Shown here in pieces: positions 1-8,070 of a stretch of DNA of 22,219 nt; position 1 is the first letter of the stretch; each line of letters opens with the position of its first letter. A program made the position numbers and the translations under genes. The stretch covers positions 1 to 22,219 of the forward strand of contig JAUWZR010000013.1 in the NCBI GenBank assembly GCA_030615235.1. Direction: 5' to 3'. Source of the stretch: Promethearchaeota archaeon. GTDB lineage: Archaea > Asgardarchaeota > Lokiarchaeia > Sigyniarchaeales > SOKP01. The notes under the pieces are model-generated. The model saw nothing but the letters and a program-made list of their open reading frames with translations, searched no databases and was not told the DNA's origin.

Positions 1-59
1 TCGGTTTGCTTGGTGTTGCTACCATTTTAATTAAAAGGCGTAAAGATTCGAGATTTTAG
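1..59 (+). CDS. C-terminal tail of a membrane-anchored protein (partial)
   Basis: The third frame is open from the window edge to a TAG at 57-59 and encodes GLLGVATILIKRRKDSRF. A short hydrophobic glycine-rich stretch followed by a basic KRRK cluster is the usual look of a C-terminal membrane anchor on archaeal surface or secreted proteins, with the basic residues on the cytoplasmic side. Only about 18 residues are visible, so the protein itself cannot be named. A T-rich run follows 25 bases after the stop, which fits the end of a transcript. Confidence 0.5.
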   Translation, partial: GLLGVATILIKRRKDSRF

Positions 60-83
60 GTCTCAATCAAATTAAATAACACT

Positions 84-106
84 CTTTTTTTTATTTTTTT
101 ATTTTT
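84..106 (+). terminator. T-rich termination tract
   Basis: Three runs of T (8, 8 and 5 bases, broken only by single A residues) lie 25 bases after the stop of the upstream partial gene and before the next promoter. Archaeal RNA polymerase terminates at such U tracts without needing a hairpin; no hairpin is seen here. Confidence 0.5.
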
Positions 107-199
107 CTGGCTTTAAAATCGTTAAGGATAATTTTAAATTCAGAGTTATCAAAGTAATCTTAACCAATTGTTATTAAAAAAAATAAGGTTAGACTCGAT

Positions 200-1990
200 A
201 TGCATACTAGCACAAGCAAATCATACCAAATTGACGAGAATAAAATATGGTTTCATAAGTGGTGGCCAAAAAATGTGTCATACAACGCAGAGTTTGAAGA
301 AAAATCGTTGAATGAGATGTTAGATGCCCAAGTTGAGAAGTATCCAGATCACAATCTAATATGGTTTCTCGACACTTGGGTAACTTATAAGCAATTTCAA
401 GATCATGTTAAACGATTAGCTACCGCTTTAGTGGATTTAGGGATAAAGAAGGGTGATGTCGTTGCTATTCATCTACCAAATTGCATTCAATACATCGTGT
501 CTTATTATGCTATTACGCGGATAGGAGCAATTGTTAGCGGTATAAATCCAACATACCAACCTATGGAAATTTTACATCAAATAGATATTGTTAAACCTAA
601 AATGTTAATCGTGTTAGATGCGTTATACGAACCTTACATCAGCCCTATAATTGAAAATACAGATATCGAAATTGTAGTTTATAGTAACCTTGTCGATTTA
701 GTTCAGATGTTAGGAACTAAGAAATTTCTTGGAAAATTCTTAAAAAAAATTCCAACCGGAAAATGCAATTGCGAAGGAGCAATTAAATTCAAAGATCTTA
801 TGAAAACTGAACCAAGAGATGCCGATATAAATGTAAGTATTAACGTAAAAAACGATGTTGCTACATATATTATGACGGGGGGAACCACAGGGTTACCGAA
901 AGCTGCAGTATTAACCCATTTTAATGTTGTATCGAATACAGAACAATGCAAGCAATGGTTAGGAGGGGAGATGCCAGGTATAGGAAATATAGGCATACTC
1001 CCTTTATTTCATAGTTTCGCTCACACTATTGTCATGAACACTTCTATTGCAATAGGAGGTTGGATGATGCTTTTTCCTTCACCACCATCTCAAGACGAGC
1101 TATGTGGGCAAATAGAGAAGCTACCATGTTCAGAAGGTTTGATTTACGCGGGGGCAGAAATTTTGTTTATAAAGCTTGCTAAATTAAAACACTTGAATAG
1201 AAGATACCCAGGAGTAATGGGAAAATTAAAGTTGTGCATATCTAGCGCGGGACCATTACATAAGCAAGTTAGAGACGCCTTCATAGAGAATACGGGAGGG
1301 AGAATTGTTGAAGGATATGGATTAAGTGAAGCTAGTCCCGCGGTAAGTGCAGGTAATTTATTTGGGGAAAGCCCGGTAGGAGTAATAGGCATGCCCTTTC
1401 CGGGAACGGGATGGGGCATTTTCCATGCGGATGATTTCTCGAAAGGACCGATTTGTTTGGGAAATCCCGACGATTCTAATTTTGGAGTTGAAAATACTGG
1501 AGAAATTTGTGTTTACGGACCTCAAATAATGAAATGTTATTTAGATCAACCTGAAGAGACTGCTAATACCTTACTTCAATATGAAGGAAAAACTTGGCTT
1601 TTAACAGGAGATATCGGCTTTATGAACGAAGATGGTACAATTGAAATAAGAGATCGTAAAAAGCAACTTATAAAGTTTAAGGGATTTTCAGTTTTTCCAA
1701 AGGAAGTAGAAGAACTTCTAATGAAACACCCCGATATCTTAGAAGTGGCTGTTTCAGGTTTACCTAACGATGAATACGGGGAAGTTATAAAAGCATGGGT
1801 TTCGATAAGGGAGGATTCTGATTTGTCTCCACGATCAATTAAAGAATGGGCTTCAAAAAATATGGCTCATTATAAAGTACCTCAACATATTGCAATAATT
1901 GGAGATTTACCAAAAAACATCATAGGGAAGGTTCAAAGGCGTGCTCTCCAAATAAACGACCCTATTTGGAAAGAAAAATATGGGCAATAA
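200..1990 (+). CDS. AMP-forming acyl-CoA synthetase (paralog 1)
   Basis: This is a member of the ANL superfamily, which activates a carboxylic acid with ATP to an acyl-AMP and transfers it to CoA. All core motifs are present: the phosphate-binding loop TGGTTGLPK at residues 226-234, EGYGLSEASP at 371-380, TGD at 469-471, the hinge region IRDRKKQ at 483-489, and the C-terminal catalytic lysine K577 in GKVQRR. Length (596 residues) suits a medium- or long-chain fatty acyl-CoA ligase, but the exact acid cannot be read from sequence. No signal peptide or membrane segment is seen, so it is probably cytosolic. The ATG at 200 follows a purine-rich AAGGTTAGA. It has a close tandem paralog downstream; both end with the same QINDPIWKEKY tail. 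A TATA-like ATTTTAAATT lies near 130-140. Confidence 0.93.
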   Translation: MHTSTSKSYQIDENKIWFHKWWPKNVSYNAEFEEKSLNEMLDAQVEKYPDHNLIWFLDTWVTYKQFQDHVKRLATALVDLGIKKGDVVAIHLPNCIQYIVSYYAITRIGAIVSGINPTYQPMEILHQIDIVKPKMLIVLDALYEPYISPIIENTDIEIVVYSNLVDLVQMLGTKKFLGKFLKKIPTGKCNCEGAIKFKDLMKTEPRDADINVSINVKNDVATYIMTGGTTGLPKAAVLTHFNVVSNTEQCKQWLGGEMPGIGNIGILPLFHSFAHTIVMNTSIAIGGWMMLFPSPPSQDELCGQIEKLPCSEGLIYAGAEILFIKLAKLKHLNRRYPGVMGKLKLCISSAGPLHKQVRDAFIENTGGRIVEGYGLSEASPAVSAGNLFGESPVGVIGMPFPGTGWGIFHADDFSKGPICLGNPDDSNFGVENTGEICVYGPQIMKCYLDQPEETANTLLQYEGKTWLLTGDIGFMNEDGTIEIRDRKKQLIKFKGFSVFPKEVEELLMKHPDILEVAVSGLPNDEYGEVIKAWVSIREDSDLSPRSIKEWASKNMAHYKVPQHIAIIGDLPKNIIGKVQRRALQINDPIWKEKYGQ

Positions 1991-2176
1991 AAATAAATTT
2001 CTCAATTTCTTTATAGTTTGAATCTTTTCATTTTCAAATATGTTTCTTAACTACTTCTAGAAAGAAAATTCTTGCTTTTGAATGGAGTAATCAAGTAAAT
2101 TATTCCTTAATTTCTATAATAATGAAAATAATATACTACGATGCATTAAAACATTTAAAACAATTTAGATGACAAC

Positions 2177-2184
2177 GAGAGTGA
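2177..2184 (+). promoter_or_regulatory. Ribosome binding site GAGAGTGA ahead of a non-ATG start
   Basis: GAGAGTGA lies six bases before the ATA at 2191. The same GAGAGTGAG occurs before the ATG of the V4R gene (20561-20569), so it looks like a real Shine-Dalgarno element of this genome. It decides the start of the second acyl-CoA synthetase: initiation is expected just after it although no ATG, GTG or TTG stands there in frame. Confidence 0.5.
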
Positions 2185-2190
2185 ATAAAA

Positions 2191-4020
2191 ATACCTATTA
2201 TAAAAGAAGATACTTATCAAGTAAATGAAAATAAGATATGGTTCAAAAAGTGGTGGCCGGATAGCGTTCCAAAGAACGTTAAATTCGAAGAGAAAACGAT
2301 AAATCAATTTTTAGATGCCCAAGTGGAAAAATATAGCGATCAGAATTTTATCTGGTTTTTGGAGACATGGGTTACATACCGTCAATTCCACGATTATGTT
2401 TTAAGCTTTGCAACAGCTCTTCACGACCTAGGTGTTAAAAAGGGGGATGTTGTAGCTATGCTGATGGGAAATTGCATTCAATATGTGGTTTCTTATTTTG
2501 CAATAACAAGAATAGGAGCAATCGCATCGGGAATTAATCCAACATATAAACCACTAGAGATATTACACCAATTAGATATAACTAACGCTAAATACTTAAT
2601 TGCTTACGATGCCTTCTTTGACGAGAAGAGTAAATCTCGAATAAAGAAAAATTTACCATATATTGGAGAGATTCTTGGTAAAAGTTCCGTTGAAAAAGTT
2701 ATATATACTAATCTTGCTGATTTAGCTCATGGTTTAGGTTTCAAACGCGTATTAGGAAAGGTACTCGGAATCATTCCTAAGGGAAAAGTAAATATCTCCG
2801 GCGCTGTTAATTTTATGGATTTAATAGACACCAACCCAAATGTTCCTGAAGTTGAAATCGATGTTAAATCACATCCAGTTACATATATTATGACTGGTGG
2901 AACAACGGGAGTACCAAAAGTGGCTGTATTAACTCATTTTAATGCAGTTTCTAATGCGGAACAGGCCAAATATTGGCTTGGTGGTGAGAAACCGGGAATA
3001 GGAAACATTGGAGTACTTCCATTTTTTCACAGTTTTGCTCATACAATAGTTATGAACGCAACTATCGCATTTGGAGGATGGATAATGATGTTTCCAACGC
3101 CTCCAGCCACAGAAGAATTATTAGAACACATTGAAAAGTTACCAGCCCCAGAAGGATTAGTTTATGCCGGCGCTGAAATTTTATTTAAGCGATTAGCTGA
3201 TTTTCCAGATATCAAAGGAAAATATCCTGGAGTAATGGGCAAATTAAAATTATGTGCGTCAGGAGCTGGTCCCCTACATCGACCTGTACGAGATGCTTTT
3301 GTAAATAACACAGGAGGTAATATTGTAGAGGGTTATGGATTAACAGAAACTTCGCCTCTCATTAGCGCAGGCAATCTCTTTGGTGAAAGTCCAATAGGAG
3401 TTATTGGATTACCTGTACCAGGCACTGAATGGGGAATTTGGCCAACTGAAAATTTTGACGATGGACCCATTTGTTTAGGAAATCCGGACGATACTAATTT
3501 TGGAGAAGAACACACTGGTGAAATTTGTACGCACGGCCCTCAAATTATGTACGAATACCGCAATCAACCAGAAGAAACCAGCGACACTATTAAAACATAT
3601 AATGGAAAATTATGGCTCTTAACTGGAGACATTGGTTTTATGAATGAAGATGGGACTATTGAGATAAGAGATAGAAAGAAGCAACTTATTAAAGTAGCAG
3701 GACATTCTGTTTTTCCAAAAGAAGTGGAATCGATGTTAATGAAGCACGAAGCAGTGTCTGAAGCAGCAGTGTCTGGTCTACCCGATCCTGCTGGAAAAGT
3801 CGGCGAAATCACAAAAGCATGGGTTGAATTGAGACCTGAATACATCGGTAAGATTACGGAAGATGAAATGATTACTTGGACGCGAGAAAACTTAACAAAA
3901 TGGAAGTGTCCAGCAATAATCGAGTTTATCCCGGAAGTTCCTAAAAATATCCTTGGTAAGGTTCAACGTAGGATATTACAAATCAACGACCCAATCTGGA
4001 AAGAAAAATATGATCAATAA
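2191..4020 (+). CDS. AMP-forming acyl-CoA synthetase (paralog 2), degenerate start codon
   Basis: This is a second ANL-family acyl-CoA synthetase, very similar to its upstream neighbour along its whole length: P-loop TGGTTGVPK, EGYGLTETSP, LTGDIGFMNEDG, IRDRKKQLIK and GKVQRR are all intact. The first standard start in frame is GTG at 2323, but the frame is open from 2185 and the 44 codons before 2323 encode YQVNENKIWFKKWWP and more, matching residues 9-23 of the paralog. Counted from ATA 2191, Tyr-Gln falls at residues 9-10 exactly as in the paralog, so 2191 is where the start codon should be. I therefore place the start there (609 residues) and mark it as anomalous: a real AUA start, a G-to-A change or an assembly error. 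If initiation moved to 2323, the conserved N-terminus would be lost. The hinge region differs slightly (IKVAGHSVFP versus IKFKGFSVFP), which may reflect a different acid substrate. Confidence 0.9.
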   Translation: MPIIKEDTYQVNENKIWFKKWWPDSVPKNVKFEEKTINQFLDAQVEKYSDQNFIWFLETWVTYRQFHDYVLSFATALHDLGVKKGDVVAMLMGNCIQYVVSYFAITRIGAIASGINPTYKPLEILHQLDITNAKYLIAYDAFFDEKSKSRIKKNLPYIGEILGKSSVEKVIYTNLADLAHGLGFKRVLGKVLGIIPKGKVNISGAVNFMDLIDTNPNVPEVEIDVKSHPVTYIMTGGTTGVPKVAVLTHFNAVSNAEQAKYWLGGEKPGIGNIGVLPFFHSFAHTIVMNATIAFGGWIMMFPTPPATEELLEHIEKLPAPEGLVYAGAEILFKRLADFPDIKGKYPGVMGKLKLCASGAGPLHRPVRDAFVNNTGGNIVEGYGLTETSPLISAGNLFGESPIGVIGLPVPGTEWGIWPTENFDDGPICLGNPDDTNFGEEHTGEICTHGPQIMYEYRNQPEETSDTIKTYNGKLWLLTGDIGFMNEDGTIEIRDRKKQLIKVAGHSVFPKEVESMLMKHEAVSEAAVSGLPDPAGKVGEITKAWVELRPEYIGKITEDEMITWTRENLTKWKCPAIIEFIPEVPKNILGKVQRRILQINDPIWKEKYDQ

Positions 4021-4225
4021 CCGCCATGATAGAAGTCATAACAAACTAGAATTTATTTATTTTTCTTATCTCTTTTAAATTTCAAATACAATTATGAAAA
4101 TATTCCTAAACTTTTCATTTTTATAGGAGTTTTTTAAGTTAGAAACGATATTCTATTTAACTAGAATAAATATTATTAAAAGTTTACATTTTTTTTAATA
4201 AAATAATAAATATCAATTTTGAGGA

Positions 4226-5092
4226 TTGTTAGAAATTACTGAATTAAACGTTTATATACTAGAAAAAATAATTCACGAAATCGCTCCTGAATTAATTGAT
4301 ATTTATAACATACGGGAAGACGAATCTGAAGAACAACAGATAAAAACCGGGCGCCTTCACGAGAATCGCATTTTAGGCATCATGCTTAAATTCTTTCTCG
4401 AGGGTAAAAAGAAAGTCTCTACACATGAGGTAGAATTAGAGTATAAGAAATTTTTTAAAGATATCGCGCGGTCCACTATTTCAACCTATTTAAATATCCT
4501 AAAAAGAGAAACGACATTATATAAAGAACGCGACGGAAGATTAGTATACTATATCCTTCATGAAGATCCACCTCACGAAATTAGCCCCTTTTGGTTCTCA
4601 CGATTGTTCTGTGTTGACCCCGCCTATTTTTCCAGAGCCATATATTTCTCAAGTTTATACTCAATTGCAGAAATTATGGTGAAAAAATACTCGAAAAAAG
4701 GTATCTTTAATGAAGTAGTCGAATCTTTTAGATACTTAATTGGTATTATAATACTATATATTCTCAAAAATAGAAGCTCGAAATGTGTTTTATGTCAGTT
4801 CGGCAAACAAGAAAGATATAGAGATTTACACGATGCCATAAATTCAGCATTAAAAGATAGGACCGATGTGTTACCAGATGAGCTTCAGGAAATTCTAAAA
4901 AAGAACTATGCTGAAATACCCTGTTTTGGAGGGTATTGTATTAGTAACGCAGAAAAAGAAATTGAAATTATCGAGCAGTTAATTAAGTATGCGAACCAAT
5001 ATAAGAAGGACATGGAGTATCAAACATTGGTGTTGAATCGGAGAATTAATACAAGAGTACCCGTAAAAATTACTGAAATCATAAATAGATAA
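4226..5092 (+). CDS. Winged-helix protein with paired-cysteine C-terminal domain
   Basis: I do not recognise a named family. Residues about 47-112 (HENRILGIMLKFF through RDGRLVYYIL) have the helix-turn-helix plus beta-wing pattern of an archaeal DNA-binding domain, with ARSTISTYLNILKRE as the likely recognition helix. The C-terminal half is helical and holds C187-x2-C190 and C233-x4-C238, a possible four-cysteine metal or iron-sulfur site, so the protein could be a metal- or redox-responsive regulator. The start is TTG at 4226; a stop lies two codons upstream, so no earlier start is possible, and GAGG sits almost against it, which is unusually close. It lies 205 bases after the acyl-CoA synthetases on the same strand and could regulate them, but nothing in the sequence proves that. 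Confidence 0.6.
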   Translation: MLEITELNVYILEKIIHEIAPELIDIYNIREDESEEQQIKTGRLHENRILGIMLKFFLEGKKKVSTHEVELEYKKFFKDIARSTISTYLNILKRETTLYKERDGRLVYYILHEDPPHEISPFWFSRLFCVDPAYFSRAIYFSSLYSIAEIMVKKYSKKGIFNEVVESFRYLIGIIILYILKNRSSKCVLCQFGKQERYRDLHDAINSALKDRTDVLPDELQEILKKNYAEIPCFGGYCISNAEKEIEIIEQLIKYANQYKKDMEYQTLVLNRRINTRVPVKITEIINR

Positions 5093-5113
5093 TATTGTTT
5101 TAAGAAGTAGTGC

Positions 5114-5120
5114 TTTTTTT
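5114..5120 (+). terminator. Possible T-tract terminator after the winged-helix gene
   Basis: Seven consecutive T residues lie 21 bases after the stop codon, in the 70-base gap before a convergent GTPase gene. A U run of this length can end archaeal transcription; the evidence is only position and composition. Confidence 0.3.
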
Positions 5121-5162
5121 GGAAATATACGATTTATTATGTGGAGTATGATTATTTAATCT

Positions 5163-5693
5163 CTATTTTGCTTCATCAAGCATTAATCTCGTTAATGCTT
5201 CGAAGGTTTTTTCTACGTTTTCTCCAGTTTTAGAGCTTGTTTCAATAAAACCCTTCACAGTTCCTCTTCTTCTTTTAGCAATTTTAATACCTTCTGCAGA
5301 TGAGACTTCTCTGCTTTCTACTAAATCTGCCTTTCCTCCAACAACTATAATGGGAAATAAATCTTCAGCTCTTATTTCTTTTTGTATTACGCTAAGCCAA
5401 TCATCAATATGAGCAATTGAGGAAAAGTTAGTTATATCGTATAAGAATAAACCACCACGAGCACCTCTCACATACGTAGGGAGTAAAAACCTAAATCTTT
5501 CTTCTCCTCCAAAATCCCAAATTTGTAATTTAACTTTTTGTTCGTCAACTGTTAGGCTTTTCACTTCAAAGTCTACTCCGATCGTCATCGTTTGATCTGG
5601 TACAAATAAATTCGTTAAAAATCTTTGAGTTAGAGTTGTTTTCCCACAACCCCCATCTCCGAAAATTATTATTTTAAAGGTGGCGTCGTACAT
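5163..5693 (-). CDS. Ras-superfamily small GTPase with altered G3 and G4 motifs
   Basis: This 176-residue protein is a minimal single-domain Ras/Rab-like GTPase. G1 is GDGGCGKT (12-19), the switch I threonine is probably T37 in TIGVDF, G3 is WDFGGEERF (59-67), G4 is GKAD (120-123) and G5 is ETSSK (151-155). Two positions depart from the textbook: the catalytic Gln of DxxGQ is Glu64, and the Asn of NKxD is Gly120. Base selectivity and hydrolysis rate may therefore differ, although the P-loop is perfect. There is no C-terminal cysteine for prenylation and no membrane segment, so membrane attachment would need a partner. It is convergent with the winged-helix gene and divergent from the TIM-barrel gene, so it is probably transcribed alone. 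A cellular role cannot be read from sequence. Confidence 0.92.
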   Translation of the reverse strand: MYDATFKIIIFGDGGCGKTTLTQRFLTNLFVPDQTMTIGVDFEVKSLTVDEQKVKLQIWDFGGEERFRFLLPTYVRGARGGLFLYDITNFSSIAHIDDWLSVIQKEIRAEDLFPIIVVGGKADLVESREVSSAEGIKIAKRRRGTVKGFIETSSKTGENVEKTFEALTRLMLDEAK

Positions 5694-5979
5694 TTTCGCT
5701 CATTTTTCTCCAAATAAAAGTATCAATTTTGATTGTTTTGTCTTTTCTATTAAATTAATGTGATAAGTATATATTTTAATTTGATTTCAATTATAAATAA
5801 TCGTTCTAGTATTTATAAATGTTTAAATGATTGTGTTATTAAAAATTCTAATAATCTTAAAAATTTACTAAAAGAATTGTTTTAAATAATTAACGAATTT
5901 GAAGAGTAAAACTATCTATTTTGTGTAGTTTTTTAAGATATTACTTGAAAAATAGAGTGAAAATTGGTATTGAGATAAG
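5694..5979. promoter_or_regulatory. Divergent intergenic region, 286 bases
   Basis: This gap separates the minus-strand GTPase from the plus-strand TIM-barrel gene and contains no plausible ORF. It is very AT-rich, with TATA-like sequences such as ATTTATAAAT (5811-5820), TTATAAATAA (5791-5800) and TATATATTTTA near 5769. Two divergent promoters must lie here, but which box is used cannot be decided by eye. Confidence 0.4.
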
Positions 5980-7284
5980 ATGAAAGGCGCATTTAATTGG
6001 TCAGATTATTATAAAACCGATCCAGAAAAAATAACAGCATTAAAATCCGCTTTTAAGGCAAATAAAATTTATGCCATGGGCCTTATGCCTGTAAGGGGGG
6101 TAGGAGGATTTCGAAAATTAGATTATGAATTCACTGAAAAACTGAATGTAAAAGAAGTCATGGTCAAATTAGAGGAAAACCATTTTAATGTTTTAGGACT
6201 TGTTATTAAGGATACTGACGGAGCATGCATGTGGAACACGAAAATTGGATGGAATCCAGTCAGTAGAGATATTTTAGGGGAATTCTGTGATATGGGTAAA
6301 GATAGAAATATAAGGATAATGGTTTCATTTACAAGTATGAACGATGCTTACCAAGGTGTTATCCACCCTGAGCGTGTAAGTATACATGGGACAACGGGCA
6401 AAAAATCCGGAATTCACTACGAGAAAGGGGAAATATCGACCCACAACGAGCGTGAGATGAGAATTGATTTGCCTGAAGGAGTGTCATTTAAAGATTATAA
6501 AGAGAAGGTGCCCTTTCTTACTGAAAAAATTGATGAAAAGATGGGAAAGGCAAGGGGAGCTAGAGGAAAAGGATATATCCCTACTACTAGTTTTATGTGC
6601 CCTAATAGCAAACATGTTGATTATCTTCTAGACCTAACAAAAGAAGTCGTAAAAAACTATTTGGTTAGTGGTTTCTTCGCTGATTACATTAGATATGATG
6701 GAGCTTATACTGATTTATGCTGTTGTGATCGATGTATCGAGAAATTTAGAAAAAATTATGGATTTAAAGCTAAGATGTTAAAAAGCCACGAATGGTACGA
6801 TTTTAAGTCAGACACTATAGCAGAATACGCCCAAAAGCTACAAACAGTCATAAAGAAGACAAATAAAGACTGTACTTCAGGATGGTTTTGTCTTCCTGGT
6901 CCTAAGAAGAGGTTTTCTCAAAAAAGATTAGGGCAAGATTGGACAAAATTATCTTCAATTTTAGATGTAGCATCTCCTATGGAATATCCCTTTTTAATGG
7001 GAACGCGAGATGATGGGTGGTATTGGGAGAAAGTTGGCAATCTTTTTTATTGGTATTTTATGAGGAATATGAAGAAAAGAATTCACGAATTTAAAAGTCC
7101 TGTGTTAGCAGTAACAAATTCTGTTGAATGCAATCCAGAGGAAATGCTAAAACAAATGAGAGGGTTCAATTTTGGTTCGGGTATCGCGGTTTTTAAATAT
7201 TTTGGAACAACTGATGCTCAATGGATTGCATTAAAGGAATATGCAGAAAAAGAAATTGGTTTAGAGAATTTAAATTGGAACTAA
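5980..7284 (+). CDS. Glycoside-hydrolase-like TIM-barrel protein
   Basis: The 434-residue product resembles the hypothetical glycosyl hydrolases of the alpha-amylase-like/GHL type, barrel proteins often annotated as family GHL6 or similar. Telling features are strand-like segments such as NVLGLVIKDTDG (70-81) and IRIMVSFTSM, then GFFADYIRYDG (231-241) followed by CCCDRCIEKF (247-256). An F-DYIRYD strand followed by a C-x-C-x2-C cluster and an acidic helix is typical of that group. D235, D240 and E335 (in SPMEYPF) are possible catalytic or binding acids. No signal peptide is present, so it acts in the cytosol, unlike most polymer-degrading hydrolases. Its stop codon overlaps the stop of the convergent DNA glycosylase gene. 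Substrate is unknown, and a non-hydrolase role is possible. Confidence 0.65.
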   Translation: MKGAFNWSDYYKTDPEKITALKSAFKANKIYAMGLMPVRGVGGFRKLDYEFTEKLNVKEVMVKLEENHFNVLGLVIKDTDGACMWNTKIGWNPVSRDILGEFCDMGKDRNIRIMVSFTSMNDAYQGVIHPERVSIHGTTGKKSGIHYEKGEISTHNEREMRIDLPEGVSFKDYKEKVPFLTEKIDEKMGKARGARGKGYIPTTSFMCPNSKHVDYLLDLTKEVVKNYLVSGFFADYIRYDGAYTDLCCCDRCIEKFRKNYGFKAKMLKSHEWYDFKSDTIAEYAQKLQTVIKKTNKDCTSGWFCLPGPKKRFSQKRLGQDWTKLSSILDVASPMEYPFLMGTRDDGWYWEKVGNLFYWYFMRNMKKRIHEFKSPVLAVTNSVECNPEEMLKQMRGFNFGSGIAVFKYFGTTDAQWIALKEYAEKEIGLENLNWN

Positions 7285-7853
7285 GGTGAATTAACCAATT
7301 CACTATATCGAAAGCAATCAGTCGTATGGTCATTTACAATTCCAATAGCTTGTAAAAAGGAGTAAATAATAGTCGATCCAATAAATTTAAATCCTCTTTT
7401 TTTCATGTCTTTACTAATTCTGTTAGAAAGTTCAGTGTTTGAAGGTAAATCTTCTAACTTTTTCCGAAAATTATGAACTGATTTATTATTCACAAAATTC
7501 CATATATATTTATTGAATGAACCAAATTCTTCTTGAACTTTAAGAAAAGATTTCGCGTTTGTGATTACGGATTGAATTTTTAATCGATTTCGAATTATTC
7601 CCTTGTTTTGCATTAATTCCTCGATTTTATTTTCTTGGTATCTTAAAATTTTATTATAGTCAAAATTATCAAAAGCATTTCTAAAATTTTCTCGTTTTTG
7701 AAGCACTGTGTTCCAGCTTAAACCAGCTTGCATGCCTTCCAAAACCAAGAGCTCATAGAGCATTTTCTCATCATGTTCAGGCGTCCCCCATTCTTTGTCG
7801 TGATACTCCTTCATCAAGTCATTGTGATCTGCCCATTTACATCTTTTCACCAT
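7281..7853 (-). CDS. tag: 3-methyladenine DNA glycosylase I
   Basis: Tag removes 3-methyladenine from alkylated DNA as the first step of base excision repair. The family signature is clear: RCKWA at the N-terminus, YHDKEWG (17-23), LLVLEGMQAGLSW (35-47) with the conserved Glu39 and Trp47, and NDHTTDCF near the C-terminus. The four residues that bind structural zinc in the E. coli enzyme correspond to C5, H18, H176 and C180, all present. At 190 residues it is full length. AGGAGT stands about nine bases before the ATG. It is the last gene of a likely minus-strand operon with the GYD protein and the Lin0512 remnant. Its stop (CTA on the plus strand) overlaps the TAA of the convergent gene. Confidence 0.95.
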   Translation of the reverse strand: MVKRCKWADHNDLMKEYHDKEWGTPEHDEKMLYELLVLEGMQAGLSWNTVLQKRENFRNAFDNFDYNKILRYQENKIEELMQNKGIIRNRLKIQSVITNAKSFLKVQEEFGSFNKYIWNFVNNKSVHNFRKKLEDLPSNTELSNRISKDMKKRGFKFIGSTIIYSFLQAIGIVNDHTTDCFRYSELVNSP

Positions 7854-7890
7854 ATTATTGCTACTCCTTTTACTGTACTTGCTTTTCTTT

Positions 7891-8052
7891 TTATAAGATT
7901 ACAGCTGCATTAAATATAATATTCTCCAATAAACCCGTAAGGCAGTTTTTTGAGATTGCGTTTTTAACCGCTTTTATTGCGGCATTAGTGCAATCATCAT
8001 TATGTCCGTGTTGATCTACACCAGATCCTATTTGCACTATAAACCTCTTCAT
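7891..8052 (-). pseudogene. Truncated Lin0512-family protein
   Basis: A 53-codon ORF begins MKRFIVQIGSGVDQHGHND and continues CTNAAIKAVKNAISKNC. This matches the N-terminus of the Lin0512 family (conserved hypothetical proteins of roughly 110 residues), including the G-x-GVD-HG core and the AA-KAV-DAI-like helix. After about residue 43 the similarity ends, and the ORF stops with NIIFNAAVIL; no other frame downstream carries the missing half, because the ribosome binding site of tag follows within 30 bases. It is therefore most likely a gene shortened by deletion, or a functional half-size form. It lies 18 bases after the GYD gene on the same strand and would be co-transcribed. The function of the full-length family is not known. 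Confidence 0.65.
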
Positions 8053-8070
8053 GAGTGAACTAGACTTTTT

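Noticed and set aside
703..1419. Minus-strand ORFs inside the first acyl-CoA synthetase
   Set aside because: They have no family features and are antisense to strongly conserved coding sequence.
2181..2226. GTG at 2181 as the start of the second acyl-CoA synthetase
   Set aside because: It is one base out of frame with the conserved N-terminus and meets a stop at codon 16. It would only work if one A were missing from the following A run, and the ATA at 2191 aligns better with the paralog's first codon.
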